A stretch of 64,000 nt of DNA, taken from NCBI GenBank assembly GCA_026413225.1, contig CM048576.1:256501-320500 (forward strand), in the 5' to 3' direction. How positions within the stretch are numbered: the stretch's first letter is position 1; each line of letters begins with the position of its first letter. The notes under the pieces were generated by a model. It saw only the letters and a list, made by a program, of their open reading frames with translations, ran no database searches and had not been told where the DNA came from. Below are positions 39,901 through 54,700 of this stretch, one piece after another. Source of the stretch: Otis tarda. Taxonomy: Eukaryota > Chordata > Aves > Otidiformes > Otididae. A program made the translations under genes and the position numbers.

Positions 39901-40883
39901 AGCTTCTGTAACGTTTAGACATTAATTACAGGGGACTGAACTCATCATCCTACATTTAATGCACTTTTAGTCCTCTTATAATAACCCTCAAAGCAGAAAT
40001 CCCTGCGATAAGCATCGATAAAGATTTTTCTTAAGTGTTTCTAATGGGGTACAGCGGAGATTGGCACCAGAACCTGAAACACTCAATTTTTTTTTTTTTT
40101 TTTTTTTTTAATTGGCAACGTGGAATAAATTCTTAGCTCACCGGCATCCTTTACGGATGAACAGGAAGGCAAAGAGCAGCATGGATACAGGGGGGACAGA
40201 CCGGTCAGTGCCTCAAACACAAAGTTATGGCGTGGAATTCCAAACCCAGTGCTGATAAACCAAGGAGCAGCCAGGAATAGGAAAAAAAACCCCAAATCTC
40301 ACATAGAGGGACACAAACCTGCAAAGTTTTAGCTTGCTACTGGCTTCTAGTGACATGCTGAAAATCTACAGGTCCAGTTAAAATTATGAGTGCAGAGTGC
40401 ACAGTCAGAATAATTAATAAACAGCAGCTGATTAGAGCACTGGCTGGATTCCTCACCTGACTGACGTGTAAAATCGATGCGTTTCTCCGAAAAAAAACAC
40501 TGCAGCTTATTTGAGGGGAATCCACTCAGGGCTCACATAAATGGAACACCAGGCTCCATGGACACCATGGCGGCTTTCAACCCCCCCCCCCCCAGATCAT
40601 TAAAATAAATTATTCTTTCTAGGAGCAGTGCTCCTGGCTGCCTTCAAGCGGAGCTAACAGGGTTAGGGTCACCCCAGTGGGTGCCCAGAACCCCGCAGGC
40701 AGCACTCACGAAGGCCAGGCTCTGCTCCGGTTCCCCCGAGGCGCTTTCCACCCAGACGCCCACGGGTGCCACGCTTTGGGTCCTCTCGGCCAGCACGCGC
40801 CAGCTCTGCAGCAGGGGTCTCGCCTGAAGTCCCCCTCGCTGCCCCTTGGCCCCCCGAGGCCGCTCCTTGGCAGGCGGCAGCAT
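25461..40883 (-). CDS. CCDC15: Coiled-coil domain-containing protein 15
   Basis: Ten coding exons, high to low: 40710-40883, 38514-38663, 37436-37621, 36415-36519, 30370-30534, 29426-29545, 28288-28391, 26213-26395, 25995-26143, 25461-25582 (stop TGA at 25461-25463). All phases agree; the model is 485 residues. Residues about 64-107 ([18 protein letters not shown]...) and about 301-420 ([15 protein letters not shown], then [13 protein letters not shown]) are highly charged coiled coils, each close to mammalian CCDC15. The tail has the conserved cysteine-rich [12 protein letters not shown] and HPDTCANNC block followed by [12 protein letters not shown]15 has been reported as a centriole inner-scaffold protein needed for cilium assembly. 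Human CCDC15 is about 950 residues because of a large repetitive central region; only short exons stand in that place here. An exon could be missing in 30535-36414, since the flanking phases are 0. Confidence 0.9.
30930..32955 (+). mobile_element. CR1 LINE, 5'-truncated, with reverse transcriptase
   Basis: About 2 kb of a chicken-repeat-1 element in CCDC15 intron 5, antisense to the gene. The 5' part encodes the end of the endonuclease-RT linker (PAWMSKEL, then [15 protein letters not shown]) and the start of RT. The 3' part encodes the rest of RT and the C-terminal domain, then GGTTGGACTAGATGACC and two copies of an ATTCTATG-type octamer at 32938-32955, the diagnostic CR1 3' end. The endonuclease domain and ORF1 are missing. 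The 5' limit is approximate. Confidence 0.93.
31616..32905 (+). pseudogene. CR1 reverse-transcriptase reading frame, disabled copy
   Basis: A 429-codon frame covers most of RT and the C-terminal domain. The upstream RT part (ending at 31550) is in another frame, so a small indel lies near 31540-31560. In motif A the residue expected to be the catalytic aspartate is glycine (codon 31805-31807, in [11 protein letters not shown]). The active-site motif later reads FTDD where FADD is usual (residues 150-153). [34 protein letters not shown] and [11 protein letters not shown] are typical CR1 landmarks. The element also lacks its 5' end and is not expected to be active. Confidence 0.85.
32956..36414. 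other. CCDC15 intron 5, remainder
   Basis: No further exon or repeat family is recognised with confidence. Open frames at about 35050-35409 (minus) and elsewhere lack matching splice sites in the phase that CCDC15 needs. Confidence 0.4.
38891..38907. repeat. Poly-G tract
   Basis: A 17-base G run in CCDC15 intron 2 (C-rich in the transcript). Confidence 0.9.
39140..39253. repeat. T/G-rich low-complexity tract
   Basis: Irregular repeats of GTTTTTT and TGTTGTTG end in a long T run. It lies in CCDC15 intron 1b, between the exons at 38514-38663 and 40710-40907, and is A/C-rich in the transcript. Confidence 0.9.
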
Positions 40884-40999
40884 CCTGGCACGGCAGCGGG
40901 TCCGGCCCTGAGGAAAGAGGGGCAGAGGAGGTGAGCGGTGTCCTTCAACCCGCACCCACAGGCCCAACCCTTCTGGCCGAGCACCCCCGTGCACCTTCC

Positions 41000-42010
41000 C
41001 ACCCCATTAGACCCCCAGCCCGCTGTGCCCCTGCACCCCCACCTCCCCAGGCCCCCCTGAACACCCCCTCACGCTCCCCTCAACCCACCAGGCACTCCCT
41101 CTCCTACCCCATACTCCCCCAATCTCCTCCCCCTCTCCTCTTGCCCCTTGGACCCCCCTAACCTCCATACCCCCACTCCCCTCGCTCCACAGGTACCCAA
41201 CCTCTGCACCCCACCTCCCCTCGTGCTCTGGGCCCCCTCAACCCTTGCACCCTTCCCACTCAGCCCCCCCAACCCTTGCACCTCCCTCTCACTCCATGGG
41301 CCCCCTCAGTCCCTGAATGTCTCCTGCCTCCTGGCCCCTCCTCAATCCCTGCACCCCCCCGTCTCCCCCTGGGCTCCCCAATCTCCCCCAGCTCCCCTCC
41401 TCTCACCCTCTGTGCCCCCCTAACTCCTGCATCCCCCCTCTCCTCATGCTCTGGGCCTCCTCAAGCACCACACCCCCTCCCCTCACCCCCTAGGCACCTC
41501 CAATCTCTACACCCCAACCCCTCACCCCACAGGCCCCCCATTCTGTGCACCACCCCACTCTTTGCCCCCTCCCCTCACTTCCTGGGCCCCCCAACTCCTG
41601 TACCCACCCCTCCCCTCACTCTCTAGGCTCCCCCAACCCCATAGTCCCCCCCAATCTCCTCATCCTCGCTCCTTCTTGCCTCCTGGGCTCCCCCAACCCC
41701 TACACCCCACCCCTCACCCCATGAGTCCCCCCAACCCCTGGATCCCCCCTTCTCCCAAACTCTGCCCCCCCCCCGTAATCCCTGCACGCCCCCCTCACCC
41801 CACGGGCCCCCTCAATCCCTGAACTTCCCCCCCCCCAGGCTCCCCCAATTTCTGCACGCCACCCTCCCCTCCCCTCCCCCCTGGGTCCCCCCCAATCCCT
41901 GGGTCCCCCCTCTCCTCACCCCACCGGCCCCCCAACCCCCGCACACCCCCCTAGGCCCCTCCAACCACACCACCACACCACCCCCCCCCCCCCCCCCCCC
42001 CAAGCCCCGC
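41000..42010. repeat. C-rich minisatellite in the first intron of CCDC15
   Basis: Degenerate units of about 35-45 bp of the form CCCCTCACCCC-ATGGGCCCCCC-AACCCCTGCACC run almost the full length between the presumed non-coding exon 1 and the first coding exon. The CCDC15 transcript strand is extremely G-rich here, with many runs of three or more G. Confidence 0.85.
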
Positions 42011-42025
42011 ACCCCCTCCCCTCAC

Positions 42026-42150
42026 CCCAAAACGCTCTGACTCCCCGCCCCCACCCCCGCCAACCGCCGCTTCCGCCTCCACCGCTGCTTTCAATCCCGG
42101 CGCCACTTCCGCCCCATTGGCCCCGCCCAGACCCCGCCCCCAGATCGCTG
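42026..42150 (-). promoter_or_regulatory. CCDC15: CCDC15 promoter and non-coding first exon
   Basis: On the minus strand a CCAAT (ATTGG at 42116-42120) and GC boxes (about 42121-42140) stand just upstream of a GC-rich, ATG-free stretch ending in a GTGAGG donor at 42020-42025. A matching CTCAG acceptor precedes the coding exon at 40907. The model is a 5' UTR exon from about 42100 to 42026. The exact start site is not determined. Confidence 0.5.
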
Positions 42151-43142
42151 CAGAGACCCGGGTTCGCGTCCCAGCCCGGCCAGATCGCGGGGGGCGGGGG
42201 GGGAGAGGGGGTCGGGGGGGAGAGATGGTGATTGCTCTGTGTCCTCCCCTGAAACCCCCCAAACTCCCCACAATGTCCCCCACAGCGTCCCTGCCCCCAA
42301 TGTATCTCCAAGCATCTCCCCATAGCATCCCCCCCCTGCAAAATCCCCCCTCCCAACATCACCCCAAACCATCTCCATTCAAAAATCCTACAAAAAAATG
42401 CCTCACAAAGCATCCCCATCCCGCTGGGACAGGATACTCAGAGGCCTGGACCCCTTTTTGGGGGCTGCGGGGTGGGGGGGACTCACTGGGGTGATGAGCT
42501 TGGCAGGTCTCAGCCTTGGTGGGAAGCGACTCCGGGCATCCTGCCCCGCGTCCCCGCTGCCCTATTCAGCGGTTCCCTGGTGCTAATTGGCACCAGCGCT
42601 GGAACGAAGCCTGGATGCCAGCGGCGGCTTCATTTTAAAGCCTGGGAAGATTAAAAAAAAAAGGGGGAGCACCATTTGGGGTTGGAGGTGGGAATCTTAC
42701 TTTGCTAAATGGCCCCCTCCCAAAAAAAAAAACAAACCCCCAAAAAAACATTGTCATGGGATGCTTGGAGCCTAAATCCCATGGGATTATCTGCAGAGGG
42801 GATGGCAAATCGACAAATCTTAACTGGGCTCACTGGGGCGATGCCCCCGGCCTCAGGCATCTCCGCGGGACAGGGAAAACATGGAAACGGGGAGGTTGTA
42901 ACAGGGAAAGGGGGGGAATGGCAAATCTGAGTGGTTTTTCCTCAAATAAACGGCAGCTCGAGGCTGTCGGGGAGGCCAAAGCCGCTGGGACACAGGGTTC
43001 TATTGAGAAAGGGAAGAACAAGAGGAGGAAAAAAAAATAAATAAAAAAATAAACGAGCCGGGCAGAGCGCCAAGGCAGGGAGCGCGGAGGGACGTGCCCG
43101 GAGTGGGGAAACGAAGGGATTCAGGGGGCGAACCTGCCCGAA
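42151..43142. other. Divergent interval between CCDC15 and HEPACAM
   Basis: About 1 kb separates the CCDC15 promoter from the HEPACAM start codon; the two genes are head-to-head. It is GC- and C-rich near 42230-42360, with no further gene visible. The HEPACAM 5' UTR should lie in its right part. Confidence 0.5.
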
Positions 43143-46928
<3,786 letters not shown>

Positions 46929-48285
46929 GCGAGGGGGACACGTGCGCGCTTCGGCGGCGGCGGCAAGCGAGTGGGGACACGGGCATAGCGCCGCTCCCGC
47001 CACAAGGCATCGCTTGGTTGGGCGTAAAGTCACTAATTTGCTATTGATCCCACCCAGAGCTCCCCTCTTCCGTCCCTGCCTTCCCAGGGCGTCACTTGAA
47101 CGGCATTCTCGCTGGGACGAGCGCGCAGGGAGCGTGCGGAAAGCACACGCGCTCACCGGGGAGCATGCAGGAGAGAGCGCGCGCGCAGCATGCCATCACG
47201 GAGCACACCAGAGGGCACGGACGCGGCGGGCAGGGACAGCGCGTGCGGAGCGTGCAAGGGGACACGTACAGAGCGTGCATGCAAGCTGGAGCACGCGTGT
47301 GGTGCACAGAGAGAGTGCGCGTGCACGGAACATGCAGCGAGCGTGCACAGAGCATGCAAGAGGGCGTGTGCGCAACATGTGGAGAGAGCGTACCCAGCGT
47401 GTGCAGGGACGTGGCGCACAGAGCATTCACGAAATGCGCGGAGAGAGCATGCGCGCAACGCGCAGAGAGCATGCGAGAGACCGTGCGTAAAGCCTGCAGA
47501 GAGGACGTGCACAGAGCGTGCACGAGCGAGCACGTGGAGCTTTCCGAGAGAGCGTGCACGGCACGTGCAGCTGAGACCGCGTGGGTTGCACGGGGAGCGC
47601 GCATGTGGAGAACGCGGAGGAAGCCGGCACAGCAGGTGCAGAGAGCGCGTGTGGGGCGAGTGGATAAGGCTGCGCGTGGCGTTTGCAAGAGAGCGTGGCA
47701 GCACCAGGCGTGCTGTGCGAGCGTGCACGGCATGCGCAGAGCGCACGAGTGCGTGCAGAGAGAGCGTGGAGCGTGCGCAGAGCGTGCAAAGAGACCGTGC
47801 ATGCGGCGCTTGCAGGGGGCACGCGTGGGAGCAGGCCGAAGGAGCATGCACGGAGCATGTGAAAAGAGCGCGCACGCAGTGTGCCGAGCAAGCACGTCCA
47901 CAGCCGGCGCGTGCAAGAGCGCCGCGCCCACCTGCCGCGGCGCGTGGGACCACGTGCACGTTTTGCGCCGGCACGCAAGCTCACCCGAGCACGAGCGCAC
48001 GCACACAGGCGGCCTAAATGGGGGGGCTCTCTCCTCCCCCTCCCGGCTGCACCGCCCCCTAAAATGCGGTCCGACTGCTGCCCTTCTGCCATGCCCGGAT
48101 TTTCCGTGAAAATCCCCCGCTCCTCGGGTGCGCACCGTCACCTCTCCCCCAGGCCTTCCCAGGAAATAGGTTTAGGATGAAAACCGGAGAGCGGCCGGGC
48201 CCCGGGGCACCCGGGGTGGCTGCCGGGGCACCCTGGGGCGCTCAGGGTGCGCTACTAACCAATAAACTAAACGTACTACGCGTCC
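46929..48285 (+). other. HEPACAM: HEPACAM 3' UTR with polyadenylation signal
   Basis: After the stop codon the first AATAAA is at 48261-48266, so the 3' UTR is probably about 1.35 kb and contains the minisatellite at 47090-47960. The primate HEPN1 gene overlaps this region in human; I see no counterpart. Confidence 0.55.
47090..47960. repeat. CpG-rich minisatellite in HEPACAM 3' UTR
   Basis: Irregular units of about 15-30 bp are built on GAGAGCGTGCACAGAGCATGC and CACGCGTG. Alternating purine-pyrimidine stretches such as GCGCGCGCAGCATGC are frequent. The repeat leaves long open frames on both strands (for example plus 47096-48109 and minus 47092-48141); these have no splice or start context and are rejected as genes. 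Confidence 0.85.
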
Positions 48286-48708
48286 GCCAGCCGCACCCGT
48301 GGGTGTCTGTGTGGGACAGGGTGCCCTTCTGGAGCAGGTGGAGGGACACAAGGGGTGGGCGGCAGCTGAGAACGGACGAGCTCGACGCATCTGTCTGGCA
48401 CACAAACTTAAGCCTGCAGAGCCTGGGAGGCCCCAGACCGTTCACTCTGGTCCCTACTGATGGTGTCCCCAGCTGAGACTGCTGGCGTCCTCAACCCCGC
48501 TGCCTGCAGGTGCTGCTGGTGCCGCCGTGCCGGGGCTCTCCCACCGCTGTAGCTTGGCTGAGCTGTTTGCGTGTCCATCCCTCGCCGTCACTTCCCGGCC
48601 CCTGCGTCCGGCTATTGTCCCCCCCCATCCGGAGCCAGATCCGGCCCCAGTGCTGGCAGGGAGGGATCGGGATTTAGGGAGGAAGAGGGAAGGCTGGCCG
48701 GGGCCAGC
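48286..48708. promoter_or_regulatory. ROBO4: HEPACAM-ROBO4 spacer and ROBO4 promoter region
   Basis: About 420 bases separate the HEPACAM polyadenylation signal from the ROBO4 start codon, so the ROBO4 promoter and 5' UTR must lie here. I see no TATA box. A purine-rich GGGAGGAAGAGGGAAGG stretch at about 48678-48693 could bind ETS-type endothelial factors; that is a guess. Confidence 0.4.
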
Positions 48709-51700
48709 ATGGCGGGCAGCTGGGTGGTGGCGCTGGGCTTGGGGCTCTGCCTCACCGCACTGCGCCAGGGAGGTGAGTGTGGCCCCCGGGGGGGTCCAAA
48801 ACACCCTTAACTGTGCCCCCCCACCTGCCAGGGCTGAGACCGTGCCCACTCGGTGGACCCACCAGCCTCCATGTCACCCCGCAGGCTGCCAGCCCCCCGG
48901 CGTGGCCGCAGCACCCCAAACCGCAGCCGGTAAGAACACCCCGTGGGGATGACGCCAGGTGGGGGGAGACCCTAAAAAATCCTGTCGTTCCCCTCCCCAC
49001 CCATAGTGTCCCCTCCCTACCGCAGCGCTGCGGGACAATTTCCGCCTGCAGCCAGGCGATTTGGTGGCCACGGTGGGGCAAGCGTTGGAGTTGGATTGCG
49101 TCCCCCCCTCCGGACACCCTGAACCCCGTGTCACCTGGAAGAAGGACGGGGTGAGCCTGGACCTGAGCAGCGACCGATACGCGGTCACCAGCGGGAGGCT
49201 GCGCGTGGCAGCGGCGCGACGGAGCGACTCCGGGCTCTACGTCTGCGTGGCGGCCAACGCGGCAGGCGAGAGGGAGAGCCGAGGTGCCCGTGTCTCCGTC
49301 CTGGGTAAGCCAAGGGTCTCCCACGGGTGGTGGACACGTCGTGCCCAGCCTTAGTGCCACGTCCTCCATGTCCCCCCCCAGAGAAGCCGACCATCGCACG
49401 GCGCCCGAGCAATGCTGTGGCGGTGGCTGGCAGCACCGTGGAGCTGGGCTGCGGCGCCCAAGGTGACCCGGCGCCGCGGGTGCAGTGGCACAAGGAGCGT
49501 GGGGACCTGCCCTGGGGGAGGTAGGTGGTGGCAGGGTGAGGGTGTCCCACCCCCAGGGTGGGGCGGCGGTGGGGCTGACAGAGAACCGGTGACCCGCAGG
49601 CACGAGGTGGACCAGGAGCACACGTTGCGCCTCTACGCTGTGACGCCTGCCGACTCTGGCACCTACGTGTGTACGGCACAGAGCCAGCTGGGCACCGCCG
49701 CCGCCACTGCCCACCTCCGCGTGCAGGGTCAGCAGTGGGACCTCTGGGGCTCCGCGCCCATGGGCATGCGGGGCCATCTGGGTGTCCATGCAAGGGGAGC
49801 CATCTAATGGGGTTCATCCAAGGAGGTCATTCAAGGAGGTCATCCATGGGGAGTTTATCCAAGGGAGGGGAATTCATCCATGAGGATCCATCCAAGGAGA
49901 TCATCCATGGGGTTCATCTGGGGGGTCATCTGTGGGGAGTTTATCCAAGGCAAGTCCATCCAAGGAGGTCATCCATGGGGAGTCCATCCATGGGGGTCCA
50001 TCCAAGGGCATCTATTCAAAGATGGTCTATCCAAGGGGGGATTCATGAAAAAAGGGTCCATCCAACTGAATCATCTAAGGAGGTCTGTTCAAGGAGGGCG
50101 CTTCCAAAGGAGGAGTTGTCTCAGGAGGTTCATCTGAAGGCATCCCTCCAACAAGATCCATCCAAACATGTCTGTCTAAGGGGTTCCTCCCAAAGGGATA
50201 CGTTCGGGTGGGGGGTCCATCCAAGGATGTAGACCCAAGGTGATCCATTCAGGAGAGTCTATCTAAAGGGGATGCCTCCAGAGCAGGTTCCTCCAAGGGC
50301 ATCTATTTAAGGGTGTCTATTAAAGGGGGATTGAACAGGAGGTATCCATCCAAAAGGTCCATGTAAGAGGGGCGCATCAATATGGGTCTATCATGGGGTC
50401 CATCCAAGGGGGTCCATCCAAGGGGGTCCATCCAAGGGGTGTCGGTCCAAGGGGGTTCATCCCAGAGGGGTCCCTCCAAGAGGTCCATTTGAATGGGCCC
50501 ATCCAAGGAGACATCAGGGTCTCCAGGCATAGGTATCTGAGGTGGGTGCCTGGGCAGGTGCCGGGGTGCTCCTGCCCAGCGCTGCCGTTAGCCTCCCTCT
50601 GCCCCACAGACCAGCTGCCAACAGGCCGGCGGGAGCCTGCGCCGTGGGACCTGCTGGCCGTGCGGCTGCACTTGGAGAACGGCACCGCGCTGCCCGCCGC
50701 CACAGTCTGGCTCCGCTGGCGGGTTGGTGGGATTGATCCCGGGACATCCCCACCAGAGGGCTGGGATGGGACACAGGGATGAGGCTGGCGCTCCATTCCC
50801 ACGTTCCCTGTGTCCCACCGCACCTCATAACCCTCCCTGTTTCCTGTAGATGCTGACGTCGGTGCCGGCGCCAGCGCCCGAGGGCTACGTGGTGCTGTAC
50901 CGTCACCTCCTCCCTGCCAGCACCTCCTGGGTCCAGCACGACGCGGGAAGGGAGCTCAGCACCACCATCCCGGCACTGCACAGGGGCTACAAGTACGAGT
51001 TCAAGGTCCGACCTTACGCTGGAGGGACCCAGGGCTTGGACAGCAACACCAGGCACCTCTGGATTCCGGAGGAAGGTGTGCTGGGCGTGAGGTGCCCCCA
51101 GAGATGCCCAGAGGGTCGTGTGGGGGTCCTGGGGGTCTCAGCACGGCTGTCCCGGCAGTGCCGAGCGCAGCGCCCCAGCACGTCACCATGGACCAGACTG
51201 AGACGGGGAATGGCACCGTGGTCGTGACCTGGGAGCCACCTCCTCCTGAGGCCCACAATGGCATCATTCGGGGCTACAAGGTTTGGGACAACAAGGCAGG
51301 AGGGGGTTGGGGGGCTTCTGGCCAAGGAGGATTCGAGGGGTCTGTCTAAGGGGGATCCATCCAAAGGTGGGGGGGGCCATCCAAGTGGTCCATCCAAAAG
51401 AGATACGTGCAAGGGGTTCATCCAAGAGGGGCCAAACAAGGTGGATGTCCATCCCAGGAGATGCATCCAAGGGGTCAGTCTAAGGAAGGGGATCATGCAA
51501 ACGGATCTAACCCATGGAAATCCATCAAGAGGGTTCAAGCAAGGGAACTCATCTAAGGCCATCCATCCAAGGGGGGCAATCCAAGGGGCATCCATCCAAG
51601 GGGGTCCATGCAAAGGGGTCCATCCAGGGTAGATCCATCAGCGGGGACTCGTCTAAGGGGGCCCATCCAAAGGGCGTCAGTCCTCCTGGGATCTGTCAAC

Positions 51701-54700
51701 GGGGGTCCATCAAATGGATTCATCTAAGGGGCCCCATGCTCTTGGTGCCTGACAGGTCTGGTTGACGGGTGAGGGCTGGCAGCGTCCCACCAACAGGACG
51801 GTGGATGGAGGCACCCACCGCCTGGAAACCCTCCTCCCGGGTCCCGGGGCCGAGTTCTGTGTCCAGGTGGCGGCTTTCAACAGCGCGGGGCTGGGGGTCC
51901 CCAGCAACGCCACCTGCGGCGTCCCGGGTACAGGACAGGGAGCGAGGCAGGGTGCGGGGGGGGCATGGTGGTGGCACGGGGGTGACACTGGTGGGACCCT
52001 TGCAGGGCTGACGGCGGAGAGCAGCGGGGTGGTGCGGGTGCTGCGGCAGCCCGCAGTCATTACAGCCGTGGGCTCACTGCTCTGGGTGGCCTTGCTCGCC
52101 CTCCTCCTCCTCCTCTGCCAGCGCCGCGCCAGCCAGGAGACCATGGCTCGCCGCAGGTGAGCGGCCGTGGGGCAGGGGCCGTGGGGCAGGGGCCGTGGGC
52201 AGTCTTGGCTGCGGTGGGGATGGGACACCTGACGGCACCCTTCACCCCGCAGGCTGGTGGCTGGTGACTCGCCGTGGCTCGGGGGCCCCTGGGAACCCGG
52301 CTGCGCCCCCCAAAACCTCAGCAGCAGCAGCAGCCTCAGCAGCCGGCTCCTGGGCAGCAACGGCAGGGACCCGCACCCCTCCAGTGAGCCCCAGGGCTGG
52401 GACCCCCACCTGGTGCCACGGAAGTCCCCCTCAGGGTGCTCTGGGACCCCCACGCAGTGCCACGGGACCCCCTGCCCGAGCCATGGGACCCCCACTCCCC
52501 TGCAGTGAGCCCCAGGGCTGGGACCCCCACCCAGTGCCACGGGACCCCCGCCCGGTGCCTAGGACCCTGGCAGGGTGCTATGGGACCAGCAAAGGGTGCC
52601 CGAGACCCCCACCCTGTGCCTGGGTTGCCAATGCTGTAGGACCCCCACCTGGGTGCCCCCCCATCGCCACAGGACCCTCTCTGTGGGCGGCAGGGGCCTG
52701 GGGACAGGCAGAGCGGGGAAGGAGGGGACAGGGGACGCCCAGCTCCGCGCCCACGGGTGCCATGCGCTCTCTTGCCCCCCAGCCCTCTCCTTGGAGCCTC
52801 CAAGTCTCGGCCCCCCCACGCCCCCCAACAGCAGCAGCCTCCGTGGGGGGCACCCGGCGCCCCCCGGGGACACGGGGCGCTGTGACGGGGGGCAACCCGC
52901 TGCGCGCACCACCCCCGGCACCCCGAACCCTGCGCCCTGGGACCATGTCCGCAAGAGAGGTGGGTACGGGGGGACAGCGGGGACGCGGGGACACTGGGGG
53001 GCGGCTCATGGCTCTGTGTCCCCCCGCCCCGCGCAGAGCTGCACCAGGTGCACAGCACCCCACTGCTCACGGGCGGCCCCAGCCACGTCCCCGTCACCAG
53101 GCATGGAGGCGAGTGGGGGACGGATTTGGGGCTGGTGGCCGGGTGGCCTCAGCAGAGGGGACGCGACGGTGACACCGCCACTGCCGCGCTGGCTGGAGGA
53201 GCCCTGAGGCAGCTGCCAATCTTCAGCTCCCCGAGAGCACGGCGGGGCAGTGCCTCGCTGGCCCCCGGTGTCACCAGCTCACCAGTGACACCCCCGAGGC
53301 CGCCCCGCGCCTGGCACCCGCCGGTGACCCGGTGAGTCTGGGTGTCCCCACCCTGGGGATGCAGACGGGTGCTCCTCACCCCGGCCTTGCCCTGCGAAAG
53401 CCGCCGCATCCCTTCCACCCGCAGGTCTCCGGCTGCTGCACACCCCAGGGACGTGTCCCCAGTCGCCAGGCCCCCCAAGGACGTGTCCCCACTCACTGGG
53501 ATCCCCAGGGACGTGTGTCCGGCCACCCAGCACCCCAGGGACGCATCCTCGGCCACTGGGAACCCCAGGGACGTGTCACCGGTCGCCAGGCATCCTAGGG
53601 ATGTGTCCTTGGTCACGGAGCACCCCAAGGACACGTTCCTGGCCACTGGGCACTCCAAGGATGTGTCACCAGTCACCAGGCTCCCCAGGGACGTGTCCCC
53701 CCTCACCAGGCACCCCGAGGAGATGTCCCCAGTCGCCAGGCACTGCAGGGACCAGGTCCTGGGCAGCAGGTACCCCAAGGACACATCCCCAGCCACCAGG
53801 CAACCCAGGGACCTGTCACCAGTGACCAAGCGCTGCAGGGACAGGTCACCGGCCACCAGGCACCCTGAGGACACGTCCCCAGCCAGCAGGCACCCAAGGG
53901 ACGCGTCCCCAGTCACTGGGCTCCCCAAAGAAAAGTCCTCAGCCACTGGACACTGCAGGGACAAGTTCCTGGCCACCAGGTACCACAAGGACACATCCCT
54001 GGCCACCAGGCGCCCATCACCGGTCACCAGGCACCCAAGGGACACGTCCCTGGTCACCAAGCACCCTGAGGAGATGTCTCCAGCCCCCAGTCACCTCAAG
54101 GACACATTCTTGGCCACGAGGTACCCCGAGGACATGTCCTTGGCCACCAGGCACCCCAGGGACACATCATTGGTGACCTGGCACCCAAGGGACGTATTTC
54201 TGTCCAGCAGGTACCCTGGTGACATGTCACCGGTCAGCAGGCACCCAAGGGACACATCCCTGGTCACCAAGCACCCTGAAGAGATGTCTCCAGCCCCTGG
54301 TCACCTCAAGGACACATTCTTGGCCACGAGGTACCCCGAGGACATGTCCCTGGCCACCAGGCACCCCAGGGACCCATCACTGGTGACCAGACACCCAAGA
54401 CACATGTTCCTGGCCACCAGGTACCCCAGGGACACATCTCCAACCACGAGGCACCCCAGGGACGGGTGCCCGCTCCCCGGCCGCCTCTCGCCAGTGTTCA
54501 GTGACGGGGGCCTCACGCCGCAGCAGGTGGCCGAGGACATGGAGATGGACCAGGCCACCATCTGCCCCAGGTACGCTCCGTCCCCCAGCACGCCACCATG
54601 GTGCCAGCGTGTCCTGGTGCCAGCGGCACCCCTGACACATCCCCTGCAGCCCACTGGCGCCAACCACACCACGGTCCTTCTCGCCACTGCACACCTACGG

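Noticed and set aside
47092-48141. Frames of about 340 codons on both strands over the HEPACAM 3' UTR
   Set aside because: They are produced by the CpG-rich tandem repeat; composition is R/A/H-biased, several overlapping frames are equally open, and no splice or start context exists.
53149-54060. 303-codon minus-strand frame in the ROBO4 array
   Set aside because: The 30-bp period keeps any stop-free frame open on either strand. The plus frame is supported by splice phase and conserved flanks; this one is not.
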